In this document: piece by piece, positions 21,522 to 32,200 of the stretch | Layout: each line of letters starts with the position of its first letter | Position numbering within the stretch: the stretch's first letter is position 1 | NCBI RefSeq assembly: GCF_028476545.1 | Contig: NW_026732652.1 | Location: forward strand, 62,001-126,000 | Origin: Physella acuta | Lineage: Eukaryota; Mollusca; Gastropoda; Physidae | Length of the DNA: 64,000 nucleotides | Direction of reading: 5' to 3' | The notes under the pieces: model-generated | What the model was told of the DNA's origin: nothing | Databases searched by the model: none | Seen by the model: the letters and a program-made list of their open reading frames with translations, nothing else | Made by a program: the position numbers and the translations under genes

Positions 21522-22763
21522 ATGATTACGGCGGAGGAACTGAAAGCGGAAGGTCGCTCGTACGGCTACGAAGGTGATAAATTGAAAGAATGGGTTATAC
21601 AAAGGGAGCAGGAAGAAAGACAACGGGAAGAGGACGAAAAAAGAAAACAAAAAGAAAAGGAAGATGAGGAGAGAGAAGTAAGGAAGGACGAAAAAAGAAA
21701 GCAAAAAGAAAAGGAAGATGAAGAGAGAGAAGTAAGGAAACTTGAAAGAGAAAATCGGCAAAAACAGATTGAAAACGAAAAAATACTGAAAATAGAAGAA
21801 ACAAAACAAAAGGAGATTTCACTTGAACTAGCGCGTATAGAACTAAAGAAATTGGAGTTAATGCATGCGACACACGGGTCCACAGCTAATACCACCACTC
21901 TCGACATCGTGGGTGTGCTTGAGAGCAGGTCAAAAGTAACACTGCCTAAATTTGATGGCGACGGTGATCACCTTGATTTTTTCCTGCTTCGATTTGAGGA
22001 GGAGGCAAAACAACATAAATGGCAACCTGACACATGGACCAATGAACTGCGCAAGTTGATGCCCGCCGATCTGTTGCCAGTTTGCTTCATGGGAAATAAG
22101 TCAGGAACCAGTGCCACATACGAGGAGGTAAAGACGGCTCTCTCTCGACATTTCAACTTAACCGCACAAGGATACCGCCACAAATTTTATGCACTAACAC
22201 CCGAACCCAACGAGTCAATCATAGCCTACAGCAACAGAGCCAAGCATTATATTTCCAGATGGGCCGACTTAGCCAAGATAGAAAAAACCTTTGACGCACT
22301 GCGCGACTTGATGATTGTTGATAAGTTGCTCCATACCATTAACACAGACATTGTCAACTTCGTCACAGAAAGGAATGACATGTCTCTAGACACAGTTTTA
22401 GACCAGGCAGATAATTATCTCATTGCTCACCCGGACAAAAGTTTAATCCGACACAAATCTGCTCAACCGCCCATCGTAAACCGGAGTGATAACTCAAGGC
22501 CAGTGGTTCCAATATGCAACTTTTGCTCAAGGCGTGGTCACGTGACAGATGAATGCTACCTGTTACGTGAAACTAGGCCCAGCGCGCAGACCACCACTCA
22601 GAACACTACTGCTGCAAACGGCCAAAGTGCCGACCATTCGGGTCACAACCAAGGTCGTCGTTACAGAAACTTTGCCACCTTTCCCAACCCAGACAGGGGC
22701 AATGCTCGTCAGGAAGGACAATCTACAGGCCCAAGGTATTTCCACAATCAAAGTCAACAATGA
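21522..22763 (+). CDS. gag region of the LTR element
   Basis: A 413-residue frame with a highly charged, probably coiled-coil N-terminal third rich in Glu, Lys and Arg. A retrotransposon capsid-type domain follows (from about residue 140 to 300). Near residue 330 there is one CCHC zinc knuckle, CNFCSRRGHVTDEC. This is the expected structural protein of a Ty3/gypsy-type element. Minus-strand frames over the charged repeat are shadows. Confidence 0.88.
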   Translation: MITAEELKAEGRSYGYEGDKLKEWVIQREQEERQREEDEKRKQKEKEDEEREVRKDEKRKQKEKEDEEREVRKLERENRQKQIENEKILKIEETKQKEISLELARIELKKLELMHATHGSTANTTTLDIVGVLESRSKVTLPKFDGDGDHLDFFLLRFEEEAKQHKWQPDTWTNELRKLMPADLLPVCFMGNKSGTSATYEEVKTALSRHFNLTAQGYRHKFYALTPEPNESIIAYSNRAKHYISRWADLAKIEKTFDALRDLMIVDKLLHTINTDIVNFVTERNDMSLDTVLDQADNYLIAHPDKSLIRHKSAQPPIVNRSDNSRPVVPICNFCSRRGHVTDECYLLRETRPSAQTTTQNTTAANGQSADHSGHNQGRRYRNFATFPNPDRGNARQEGQSTGPRYFHNQSQQ

Positions 22764-22874
22764 CTAGCCAAGAAAATCAAAACAGTTAAACCAACAAATA
22801 ACCACACTAACAACTCAGACAAACTTTCACACTTTAGCTTAGGCTGCCAAGATAGCAATCATCGAGAACGAGGT

Positions 22875-24965
22875 GTGAATGTAGTTGCTGGTCAAGTGAA
22901 CTACATAGATGTACAAGTTTTGAGAGATACGGGCTGCGATATAATAGGCTGTAGAGAGAGCCTATCATACGGTCAAAGCAATAATGATACAGTCACTTGT
23001 GTTTTATTTGATGGCAGGAAGGTCACTTACAAGGTAGGCTGGATTAGAGTTGATTCACCATTTTTTACAGGTTGGACAAAAGCAGCTTTACTTAAAGACC
23101 CGCCTGTAGACTTAATTATAGGGAACATACATGGGGCAACAATGGGGGATGATGCAAATATCTATGCCAACAAGAAAAAGATGAAAACATACTATGATAA
23201 AAAAGCCAAGGATAAAGTCCTTAGTGTGGGAAGTTTAGTTGTAGTCATGAAACCGTCAGGGGGTGGTAAATTAGAAAAGGCACGCTGGCATGGCCCTTAC
23301 AGGGTCATAAAGAAAGCCAGCCCCGTCAACTACACTGTTCTTGAAAAAGGAAAAGAAAAAACCTATCATGCTAACATGCTAGTGGAGTACCACAAACGAA
23401 GTGGCAAGCAAATGAAGAATAAACCTGAACAAAGCACCAGCTCTAATACCGACACAGACGGTGTACACGCAGCATACGCAGTTGTCATGGAAGAAAAGGA
23501 TGATATACACAACACTGTCAATACGGTAACCACGCTCACGCTAGAGGACACCGAGACAGTTGATGATGTACTGGTGAACCCCAAACTAACGGAAACACAA
23601 AAACATGAGCTGTACACGATATTAGACCACTTCTCTGATGTCATAACCAGCAAGACAGGGAAAACAGATCTTATCTCCCACACTATACAACTAACTTCTA
23701 GCAAACCTATTTTTCAAAAACCATATCCCACCCCGTTCTCAACTAAACAAGTTATTCTAGAGGAGGTGAGAAAAATGGAGCAGGCAGGGATCATAGAAAA
23801 ATCTAACTCTCCATACGCATCACCGGTGGTCCTGGTTCGAAAGAAAGACGGGTCTAACAGATTTTGTATAGACTACAGACAAATTAACCAGATAACGGTA
23901 ACGGATGCTGAACCGATTCCGAATCAGGAAGAATTGTTTACCGAACTCACAAGTGCTGCCTATTTTACAAAAATCGATCTTGTCAAAGGATATTGGCAGA
24001 TACCAATTGATGAAGAAAGCAAAAAATACACGGCATTTCAAACAAACTGGGGACTATATCAGTTTTGTTTTATGCCATTCGGGTTATGCAACGCACCTTC
24101 CACCTTCGCTCGGTGCATGCGAACAGTATTTGAAGATCAGGAAAATGTAGTTAGTTTTTTTGACGACCTACTTGTATTTGGGGAATCATGGGAGATCCAT
24201 AACAAAGCTCTGGTAGAAGTCTTAGAACGGCTGCGCAGAGCCGGTCTAACAGCCAAACCATCTAAAATGGTCGTGGGTTTTCCCGAGGTGGAATTCCTAG
24301 GACATGTAGTAGGTAATGGTCAGCTCAAACCACAAGATAACACTATTGAAAAGATTCTGCATGTCCACCCACCCAAAACAAAGAAACAGGTAAGAAGCAT
24401 AATTGGCCTGATCAGCTATTATCGCAAGTTCATCCCTAATTTTGCTGACATAACAAGTGTATTTTCAGAGTTGGTTAAGAAGGGAAAACCTGACCGGGTT
24501 GTCTGGTCTGGGGCTTGTGAAGAGGCACTCAACGAAATACAGGGGGCATTCTCTACTTCACCTATCCTTTCATTGCCTGATCTGTCTAAACCCTTTATCC
24601 TCAGATCTGATGCTAGCTCATATGCCATAGGTGCTTGTTTATTACAAGAGCACAATGGACTGTTACACCCTGTACTTTATGCTAGCAGGAAATTGTTACC
24701 TCGAGAAACACGTTACAGTGTTATTGAGAAGGAAGCTCTGGGCTTAGTGTGGTCTATTACAAAATTTTCTAGATATCTGTGGGGCACACATTTTATTGTC
24801 CAGACAGATCACAAACCCCTTACAGTCCTTCAGTTCTCAAAACCTGTCAACAGCAGATTAGCTAGATGGGCCATGACACTGCAGGAATATCACTTTACCA
24901 TCCAGCCTATTGCTGGCTCTGAAAATGTGTTGGCAGACTTCCTTAGCAGAATAACTGCAGCATAA
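22875..24965 (+). CDS. pol region of the LTR element
   Basis: Recognisable parts in order are a retropepsin-like segment, an integrase C-terminal (GPY/F-like) segment, a Ty3/gypsy reverse transcriptase and RNase H. Pol lies in the same reading frame as gag, which would fit the read-through expression used by some retroelement families. The region is treated as a fossil and looks broken. The integrase-before-RT order is the notable feature. Confidence 0.88.
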   Translation: MNVVAGQVNYIDVQVLRDTGCDIIGCRESLSYGQSNNDTVTCVLFDGRKVTYKVGWIRVDSPFFTGWTKAALLKDPPVDLIIGNIHGATMGDDANIYANKKKMKTYYDKKAKDKVLSVGSLVVVMKPSGGGKLEKARWHGPYRVIKKASPVNYTVLEKGKEKTYHANMLVEYHKRSGKQMKNKPEQSTSSNTDTDGVHAAYAVVMEEKDDIHNTVNTVTTLTLEDTETVDDVLVNPKLTETQKHELYTILDHFSDVITSKTGKTDLISHTIQLTSSKPIFQKPYPTPFSTKQVILEEVRKMEQAGIIEKSNSPYASPVVLVRKKDGSNRFCIDYRQINQITVTDAEPIPNQEELFTELTSAAYFTKIDLVKGYWQIPIDEESKKYTAFQTNWGLYQFCFMPFGLCNAPSTFARCMRTVFEDQENVVSFFDDLLVFGESWEIHNKALVEVLERLRRAGLTAKPSKMVVGFPEVEFLGHVVGNGQLKPQDNTIEKILHVHPPKTKKQVRSIIGLISYYRKFIPNFADITSVFSELVKKGKPDRVVWSGACEEALNEIQGAFSTSPILSLPDLSKPFILRSDASSYAIGACLLQEHNGLLHPVLYASRKLLPRETRYSVIEKEALGLVWSITKFSRYLWGTHFIVQTDHKPLTVLQFSKPVNSRLARWAMTLQEYHFTIQPIAGSENVLADFLSRITAA

Positions 24966-25408
24966 TAGCATAACTCATCTGGTTTTGTACACCCCAACGG
25001 TCTAGTATTTTACTATTATTACTGTAAAATTTATTTTGTATGTTAACATTGTTTCTTTTACTAAATGGTTAACTGATGATATTATTAAGACACTTGCTTA
25101 TTATGTATATAAGCTTACTTTTACACTGTTGAACTCAGATGTATAACCTACAATTATCACACTTATATTTTACCTATAGTAAAGGTAACACAGTATTGTA
25201 TTCAACCACCTTGTATACAAGCAACAACGTATATTAATGTACAATTTTTTGTCCGTTGAACACTTCTTTGTAGTTACTACTTATAGCTCATTATACCATG
25301 CTATGACGTTTCATGTAATAGCCTTAACCATTTATTTATCTATATATATATTTTTTTGTGACGGCTACTTCAGTCCGCTAAAGTTGTACTTTTAGCAAAA
25401 CATTTAGC
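24966..25408 (+). other. LTR-element 3' non-coding region
   Basis: AT-rich sequence between pol and the polypurine tract. No further protein, such as an envelope, is recognised. Confidence 0.6.
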
Positions 25409-25420
25409 GCGGAAAGGGGG
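25409..25420 (+). other. Polypurine tract
   Basis: GCGGAAAGGGGG immediately precedes the 3' LTR, as expected for the plus-strand primer. Confidence 0.8.
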
Positions 25421-26282
25421 TGTGACGGTAATGTGATTCTACCGCCACCCTGTGCTCCGCGTCTTCCTCCCTCTTCTTCCCCCCCCCCCCCCCCCCCGTT
25501 AGACTGTTCAGTCGCTAGATCTACATTGTGACTCATCCCAAGCCGAAAAGGCTTATGGGACAGGCCCGTCGCTGGTGCGATATTAGGGCCGGTAACCGAT
25601 TAACTCGGTCTTTCTACCCCGACCACTGCCCTTGCTCAGCGCACCTGCACGCTAACCCTCACCCTGGGTATAAGCGTCCAAGAAATTAGGAGTTATCGCT
25701 TCTTAACAGAAGGTATTTGATTATTTTAAAAAACTAGAAATCTATAATATCGACCTTAAGTGTCATATGTTTTATTGTCTGCATTTGATGTAATTTTACT
25801 ATTATCTATATTGTTGTAATTTTCCCTCAACTTGAGTTGTATTGAATGAGTACCTCTCATTACTATATCCCACAACATTGTTCTATCCTACACATGTAAC
25901 TCTAGTTATGTTGTTTATGTTAGCAATATTTAGTAGGCCATGCCTTCTATTTACAGCGTTCTAGGTCGGGGACCAATCATTCAACTCACAACTGCTATTT
26001 TAACAGACAAGGCGAACGCATGTGTACGCGTTGGAAGTCTCAAGTTATTAAGTTATGTAAACTCTATATGTGTAATGAAAGTTTATAATTAAGACATCAC
26101 ATACGCAAAACAAAGTTTGTAATAAATTTATTAATAACCTTCTAGGTTATTAGCGTTATTATTTTAATATCAGTAACTGTTGTACTATATTCCCGGTAGA
26201 GAAGCGGCACAGACCCTCCTACCGGTTGAATTTACAGATTTTACTACTATCACGGTACAAATATACAATTTTACCGTTAACA
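25421..26282 (+). repeat. 3' LTR (862 bp)
   Basis: Same termini and sequence as the 5' LTR. The 3-bp length difference is in a C run of about 19 versus about 22. Confidence 0.95.
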
Positions 26283-26345
26283 TCTGGGATCTAAACTCAA
26301 GACCTACGGATAGCAGTCAAACGCCCAATAACCAACCTTTTTATA
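26283..26345 (-). mobile_element. Old SINE, second part (tRNA-like head)
   Basis: Begins with the second copy of the TCTGG target site and continues GGATCTAAACTCAAGACC, a B-box-like region on the minus strand. It completes the SINE interrupted at 20134. Confidence 0.55.
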
Positions 26346-26811
26346 TAGACAGGTGACAGGAGAGTGGGCCATTTAACATATAGGCTACTCAAGACTTCAA
26401 ACTAGGCTCAGCTAACCCATCTAAATTTAGATTAGAATTAGAAACCTTGAAAAACACAATTAAAGTTAAATATTGCACTTTGAAATGTTTTTGGGTGCCC
26501 GGTCGCAACAAAATGAGACTGATATAAATTAAATTTGTTGAATAATACTGATAAAAAATATAACAACTGTCTTAAAAAAAGAATAAAATAAAATGACTAT
26601 CTTTAAACACAATAATTAATGCACCACATTTTATATAAACCAAATATATATAATATAAATAGAGCATGGATCGCTGTATATTATGCATGGGAGAAGGGTG
26701 TATATATAGTCACGAACAGTTATGTAAATATGGTGCAATATTATGTTTAAAGCTAATAATTTTTTGTCATTATGTTTTAGTTCTAGATCTACATCTTTTT
26801 AGTAAGTAAAG
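26346..26811. other. Intergenic AT-rich DNA
   Basis: No gene or clear repeat is recognised between the interrupted SINE and the next SINE. Confidence 0.5.
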
Positions 26812-27252
26812 TAAAGTTTCCCTTTCAAACCTGACGGTCTATGGAGCAAGTGAAGTAGAGTCAGGGGCGTAGCGAGGGGGGGGGGGCAGGGGTGCGGACC
26901 GCACCGGGTGACACCATTTAGGGGGGTAACACCAAGGCAAAAAATAGCAAAATATATAGAGAAAAACTTGAGGGGGGGGGGTGCAAATCGAAAACTTGAA
27001 AGTTTGTCCCCGGGGAGGGTCTCAACGCCTCTGGTTGGGTGACACCATTAAGTGCCCGACCTCGCTACGCCACTGAGTAGAGTTCACTTGTTTCTGTGAC
27101 CTCGGCATATGAAGAGATAGTGTGGTCAGCACTATGCCCAGCCGCCTTTACTTTCCCTAACGTGAGTTAGGTACCCATCAGAGTTGGGTGGACTCAGGGA
27201 CTCTACTGACTTGAACCCGGATTCGAACTCTACCGCTAGACCACTCCGTCCC
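26812..27252 (-). mobile_element. tRNA-derived SINE carrying a nested hAT MITE
   Basis: The minus-strand SINE runs from the tail (TTTCCCTTTCAAACCTGACG) to the tRNA-like head (GAACCCGGATTCGAACTC, TACCGCTAGACCACTCC). It is split by the family I MITE at 26862-27075. Outside the MITE it is close to the copy at 62103-62352. Confidence 0.85.
26862..27075. mobile_element. hAT MITE, family I (CAGTGGCGTAGCGAGG ends)
   Basis: A 214-bp element with ends CAGGGGCGTAGCGAGG and CCTCGCTACGCCACTG. The 8-bp duplication AGTAGAGT lies at 26854-26861 and 27076-27083, inside the SINE. The interior has G runs, TGCGGACCGCACCGGGTGAC and GTTTGTCCCCGGGGAGGGTC. Confidence 0.93.
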
Positions 27253-27530
27253 ATACATCTTTATAGTGCACGCATATATTTTGTTACTATTTACGTTTTT
27301 CTTTTTTTAAAAAGGCCTATATTTATTATATATAGGCCTTAAATTATAAGTAAGTGTGCACTATAGGCCATAGAAATATTTAATTAATTTTAAAAAGGAA
27401 CGGAACACCTCTAATTATGTCAAAGTTCGTGGCACATTGCATTATCAGATCTAACCTAAGTGACATTCAAGTTTAACCCCATCGGTTCGGGTATAATTTT
27501 GTTTTTTGTTAGCAAAGTTTCCACCCAGGC

Positions 27531-27673
27531 CAGTGTTTCTTCCAGACTTTTTTTCACCTGGGGGGGGGGGGGGGAAGCGGACACTGTTAAAAGAATGTTT
27601 TTTTTATATAAAATCCATTAAATCCCCCCCCCCCCCCCCCCCCCCCCAGAAGAGATGCCTGAAAGAAACTCTG
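27531..27673. mobile_element. hAT-like MITE, family II
   Basis: A 143-bp element. It starts CAGTGTTTCTTCCAGAC and its right end reads inward as CAGAGTTTCTTTCAGGC. The flanks ACCCAGGC and ACTCAGAC are an imperfect 8-bp duplication. The inside holds a G run, then GCGGACACTGTTAAAAG, an AT core and a C run. Confidence 0.85.
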
Positions 27674-28348
27674 ACTCAGACATGAGAGAAATAGCACGAG
27701 CAATCAAGTTAAATAAAAGCTTGTAAAAATGCCATTAACTGAGTTTTTAAATGACGATTTTTGTTTTTGTAAATTCAAAAACGAAGGAATATAAAATTTT
27801 ATTTGTTTTAGTAATTTTTTGTTTTGGTTCTTGTTTTAGACATTTTTTTCCCTTATAATAATCGAGTATTAACACGTACGATTATTTTGTAACACCGATT
27901 TACGTTGCGATTATTTTTTTTTTAATACACAAAATTACATATTGTATTTGTGATATATTTTGAAGAAATCAAAAACGTTTATAACTATAATCAATATCTA
28001 ATATTTTAAATAGCAAAAAATAATTTCGACAGTACGGACAATACTAAAATTTTTCTACTTTCGTTTCGACACTACGGGCTAGACCCTTGCTTTTAAAAAT
28101 ATGGTTGTTTCCCTTGCATTAAAAATCTTATTTTTGAAATCAGATAATTGAATTCTAATGTAGTAGGCAAATAAAAAATAAAATAAAATAATGGAGATTT
28201 TAATTTATTTTCTGTTCTTACAAATTTAGACTGAAATTTCCCTTAAATTTTATAAATAACATGTATAAACTCAGTTAATTCTCATAATGAAAAAAAATTA
28301 CCCAGAGGGATACCTTTTCAAGAAATAATAATTGTCATACATAGACCT
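27674..28348. other. Intergenic AT-rich DNA with two short repeated motifs
   Basis: Positions 27708-27730 match 32540-32562 over 23 bp (GTTAAATAAAAGCTTGTAAA and onward). Positions 28025-28082 carry a reverse-complement copy of the CGTAGTGTCGAAACGAAAGT motif found at 14091. No gene is recognised. Confidence 0.55.
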
Positions 28349-28690
28349 CAAAGGCGTAGCGACACATTCCGGCGTCAGGAGCGGACTATCAATTTTGTCC
28401 CCTTGATTCGATTTCTATATATAGTTATTCCTATTCCCTCCCCCCCCCCCCCTCCCCCAAGTTGGAAAGGTTTGTCGAACTTATTTCCAGTTGCTTCCCC
28501 ACAAACTCGGTATAAAAAACAGTTAAATCAGTGTGTAAAGCCTTGTAGTCGTTTATTTTCGTAACTTTAGTTATATAATTCAATACTTTAGCTTAAACTG
28601 AGCTTTTTATTTTTCTACTCCCTTTTGCGCCCCCTTAGGATCGGCACCCGGGAGTGCCGCCCCACCGGCCCTCCCCTAGCTACGCCACTG
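28349..28690. mobile_element. hAT-like MITE, family I, diverged
   Basis: Starts CAAAGGCGTAGCGAC and ends TAGCTACGCCACTG. The flanks ATAGACCT (28341-28348) and ATGGACCT (28691-28698) are a 7/8 target duplication. Confidence 0.8.
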
Positions 28691-28914
28691 ATGGACCTAC
28701 TTCAAATGATCATATGTATGTAGGTCTATTCACATGGAAAAATATGATGTATTTATGTTTTGGATAAATGCAAGAGAGAGGGGGGGGGGGTGAGAAAGGG
28801 AGAGTGCTTTTATTGCTGTGATTGTTCTAGAGATGATTGTGGTGATGGGGTAAAAAAAAAAGAAAATTTTGGAGCTTTGAATTTAAAATAGAGAAGTTTG
28901 GACTAAAAAAATTA
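28691..28914. other. Short spacer before the palindrome array
   Basis: Purine-rich sequence with a G run near 28781-28790. Nothing is recognised. Confidence 0.4.
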
Positions 28915-28919
28915 CTAAA

Positions 28920-29187
28920 AAAAAAATTCATAAAAAACGTTTTAATAACAAGCTTTTATGTAATGATGCACTAAAAAGTAGAAAATAAATTATAGACTAC
29001 TATTTAAATAACTATAAAGAAAAGCGTGGGTCACTTTAGTATCTATTGGATACCTTTACTAATGTTAAGGAAGACACCCACGCTTTTCTTTATAGTTATT
29101 TAAATAGTAGTCTATAATTTATTTTCTACTTTTTAGTGCATCATTACATAAAAGCTTGTTATTAAAACGTTTATTATGAATTTTTTT
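28920..29187. repeat. Long palindrome P1 (112-bp arms, 44-nt loop)
   Basis: The left arm is 28920-29031 and the right arm 29076-29187, with about one mismatch. The arms include ACTAAAAAGTAGAAAATAAA and AAAGCGTGGGT. The loop has a small inner stem, GTATCTATTGGATAC. Similar copies lie at about 29562-29840 (P2), 29880-30160 (P3), 30890-31162 (P4) and 31897-32175 (P5). Confidence 0.9.
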
Positions 29188-29229
29188 TCAGTACTTTACA
29201 TGTTTTATCTACAATAGAGTTAAATGACT

Positions 29230-29284
29230 AAAAACCATTGCGCGCCTACTGAATATCACGTTCAGTAGGCGCGCAATGGTTTTT
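29230..29284. repeat. Perfect hairpin H1 (24-bp arms, 7-nt loop)
   Basis: The arms start AAAAACCATTGCGCGCCTAC and are perfectly complementary. The loop is TATCACG. The other copies are at 30191-30245, 30541-30595, 31200-31254, 31553-31607 and 32212-32266. By eye the arms are the same in all six, and only the loop varies (TATCACG, CATCACG, TATTACG). Confidence 0.93.
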
Positions 29285-32200
29285 GAACGCAGCCATTACG
29301 TGGTCGTGATGGCGCAGCTATTGATGACGCGTGTGGTGTGGTTGGCTAGATATGCCTACTAATTCGGTCCAAATTTTAATTAATTCATAAAAAATCAATT
29401 AGGCATCCAATTAAGTCAAATTTAGTTTCAGATTGCATTGTCTTCATGTCTTGACCCACGTGCCAACTGTGAATCGTATCGGTCAAGTAGAAGTTTCCGA
29501 ATTTTCACTCCTGCGTTTCCGTCTAGACAGACAGACTGTCGACTGACGAGGAAGTGAGTTAAAAAAAATTCATAAAAAACGTTTTAATAACAAGCTTTTA
29601 TGTAATGATGCACTAAAAAGTAGAAAATAAATTATAGACTACTATTTAAATAACTATAAAGAAAAGCGTGGGGCACTTTAGTACTTTAGTACCTATTTTA
29701 TACCTTTACTAATATTTGAGAAGAGACCCACGCTTTTCTTTATAGTTATTTAAATAGTAGTCTATAATTTATTTTCTACTTTTTAGTGCATCATTACATA
29801 AAAGCTTGTTATTAAAACGTTTTTTATGAATTTTTTTTCAGTACTTTACATGTTTTATCTACAATAGAGTTACATGACTAAAAAAAATTCATAAAAAACG
29901 TTTTAAAAACAAGCTTTTATGTAATGATGCACTAAAAAGTAGAAAATAAATTATAGACTACTATTTAAATAACTATAAAGAAAAGCGTGGGTCACTTTAG
30001 TATCTATTGGATACCTTTACTAATGTTAAGGAAGACACCCACGCTTTTCTTTATAGTTATTTAAATAGTAGTCTATAATTTATTTTCTACTTTTTAGTGC
30101 ATCATTACATAAAAGCTTGTTTTTAAAACGTTTTTTATGAATTTTTTTTCAGTACTTTACATGTTTTATCTACAATAGAGTTACATGACTAAAAACCATT
30201 GCGCGCCTACTGAACATCACGTTCAGTAGGCGCGCAATGGTTTTTGAACGCAGCCATTACGTGGTCGTGATGGCGCAGCTATTGATGACGCGTGTGGTGT
30301 GGTTGGCTAGACATGCCTACTAATTCGGTCCAAATTTTAATTAATTCATAAAAAATCAATTAGGCATCCAATTAAGTCAAATTTAGTTTCAGATTGCATT
30401 GTCTTCATGTCTTGACCCACGTGCCAACTGTGAATGGTGTCGGTCAAGTAGAACTGTCCGAATTTTCACTCCTGCGTTTCCGTCTAGACAGACTGTCGAC
30501 AGACTGACGACAGAGGAAGTGAGTTAAATAAAAGCTTGTAAAAAACCATTGCGCGCCTACTGAATATCACGTTCAGTAGGCGCGCAATGGTTTTTGAACG
30601 CAGCCATTACGTGGTCGTGATGGCGCAGCTATTGATGACGCGTGTGGTGTGGTTGGCTAGACATGCCTACTAATTCGGTCCAAATTTTAATTAATTCATA
30701 AAAAAACAATTAGGCATCCAATTAAGTCAAATTTAGTTTCAGATTGCATTGTCTTCATGTCTTGACCCACGTGCCAACTGTGAATCGTGTCGGTCAAGTA
30801 GAACTGTCCGAATTTTCACTCCTGCGTTTCCGTCTAGACAGACTGACGACTGACGACAGAGGAAGTGAGTTAAATAAAAGCTTGTAAAAAAAAAAATTCA
30901 TAAAAAACGTTTTAATAACAAGCTTTTATGTAATGATGCACTAAAAAGTAGAAAATAAATTATAGACTACTATTTAAATAACTATAAAGAAAAGCGTGGG
31001 TCACTTTAGTATCTATTGGATACCTTTACTAATGTTAAGGAAGACACCCACGCTTTTCTTTATAGTTATTTAAATAGTAGTCTATAATTTATTTTCTACT
31101 TTTTAGTGCATCATTACATAAAAGCTTGTTTTTAAAACGTTTTTTATGAATTTTTTTTCAGTACTTTACATGTTTTATCTACAATAGAGTTACATGACTA
31201 AAAACCATTGCGCGCCTACTGAACATCACGTTCAGTAGGCGCGCAATGGTTTTTGAACGCAGCCATTACGTGGTCGTGATGGCGCAGCTATTGATGACGC
31301 GTGTGGTGTGGTTGGCTAGACATGCCTACTAATTCGGTTCAAATTTTAATTAATTCATAAAAAATCAATTAGGCATCCAATTAAGTCAAATTTAGTTTCA
31401 GATTGCATTGTCTTCATGTCTTGACCCACGTGCCAACTGTGAATCGTGTCGGTCAAGTAGAACTGTCCGAATTTTCACTCCTGCGTTTCCGTCTAGACAG
31501 ACTGTCGACAGACTGACGACAGAGGAAGTGAGTTAAATAAAAGCTTGTAATAAAAAACCATTGCGCGCCTACTGAATATTACGTTCAGTAGGCGCGCAAT
31601 GGTTTTTGAACGCAGCCATTACGTGGTCGTGATGGCGCAGCTATTGATGACGCGTGTGGTGTGGTTGGCTAGACATGCCTACTAATTCGGTCCAAATTTT
31701 AATTAATTCATAAAAAAACAATTAGGCATCCAATTAAGTCAAATTTAGTTTCAGATTGCATTGTCTTCATGTCTTGACCCACGTGCCAACTGTGAATCGT
31801 GTCGGTCAAGTAGAACTGTCCGAATTTTCACTCCTGCGTTTCCGTCTAGACAGACTGACGACTGACGACAGAGGAAGTGAGTTAAATAAAAGCTTGTAAA
31901 AAAAAAATTCATAAAAAACGTTTTAATAACAAGCTTTTATGTAATGATGCACTAAAAAGTAGAAAATAAATTATAGACTACTATTTAAATAACTATAAAG
32001 AAAAGCGTGGGTCACTTTAGTATCTATTGGATACCTTTACTAATGTTAAGGAAGACACCCACGCTTTTCTTTATAGTTATTTAAATAGTAGTCTATAATT
32101 TATTTTCTACTTTTTAGTGCATCATTACATAAAAGCTTGTTATTAAAACGTTTTTTATGAATTTTTTTTTCAGTACTTTACATGTTTTATCTACAATAGA

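Larger units (their letters stand above)
20135..26282 (+). mobile_element. Young Ty3/gypsy-type LTR retrotransposon, Gmr1-like domain order
   Basis: A 6.15-kb fossil element with two long terminal repeats and a 5-bp target duplication, TCTGG, at 20130-20134 and 26283-26287. It has a tRNA-Pro-like primer site, a leader, gag, pol and a polypurine tract. By eye the LTRs differ only in the length of one C run, so insertion was very recent. In pol, an integrase C-terminal-like segment precedes reverse transcriptase and RNase H. That is the reverse of the usual Ty3/gypsy order and like that described for Gmr1 elements. The copy looks broken, with about one break in pol. It sits inside an older SINE. 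Confidence 0.9.

Noticed and set aside
21510-21907. Hydrophobic minus-strand frames opposite gag
   Set aside because: They are shadows of the charged Lys/Glu-rich gag repeat. Their membrane-like look comes from reading purine-rich codons on the other strand.
30541-30595. microRNA precursor in the 55-bp hairpins
   Set aside because: The arms pair perfectly with no bulges and the hairpin is tandemly repeated with the array, which fits a repeat module better than a miRNA gene. Small RNA data would be needed to say more.
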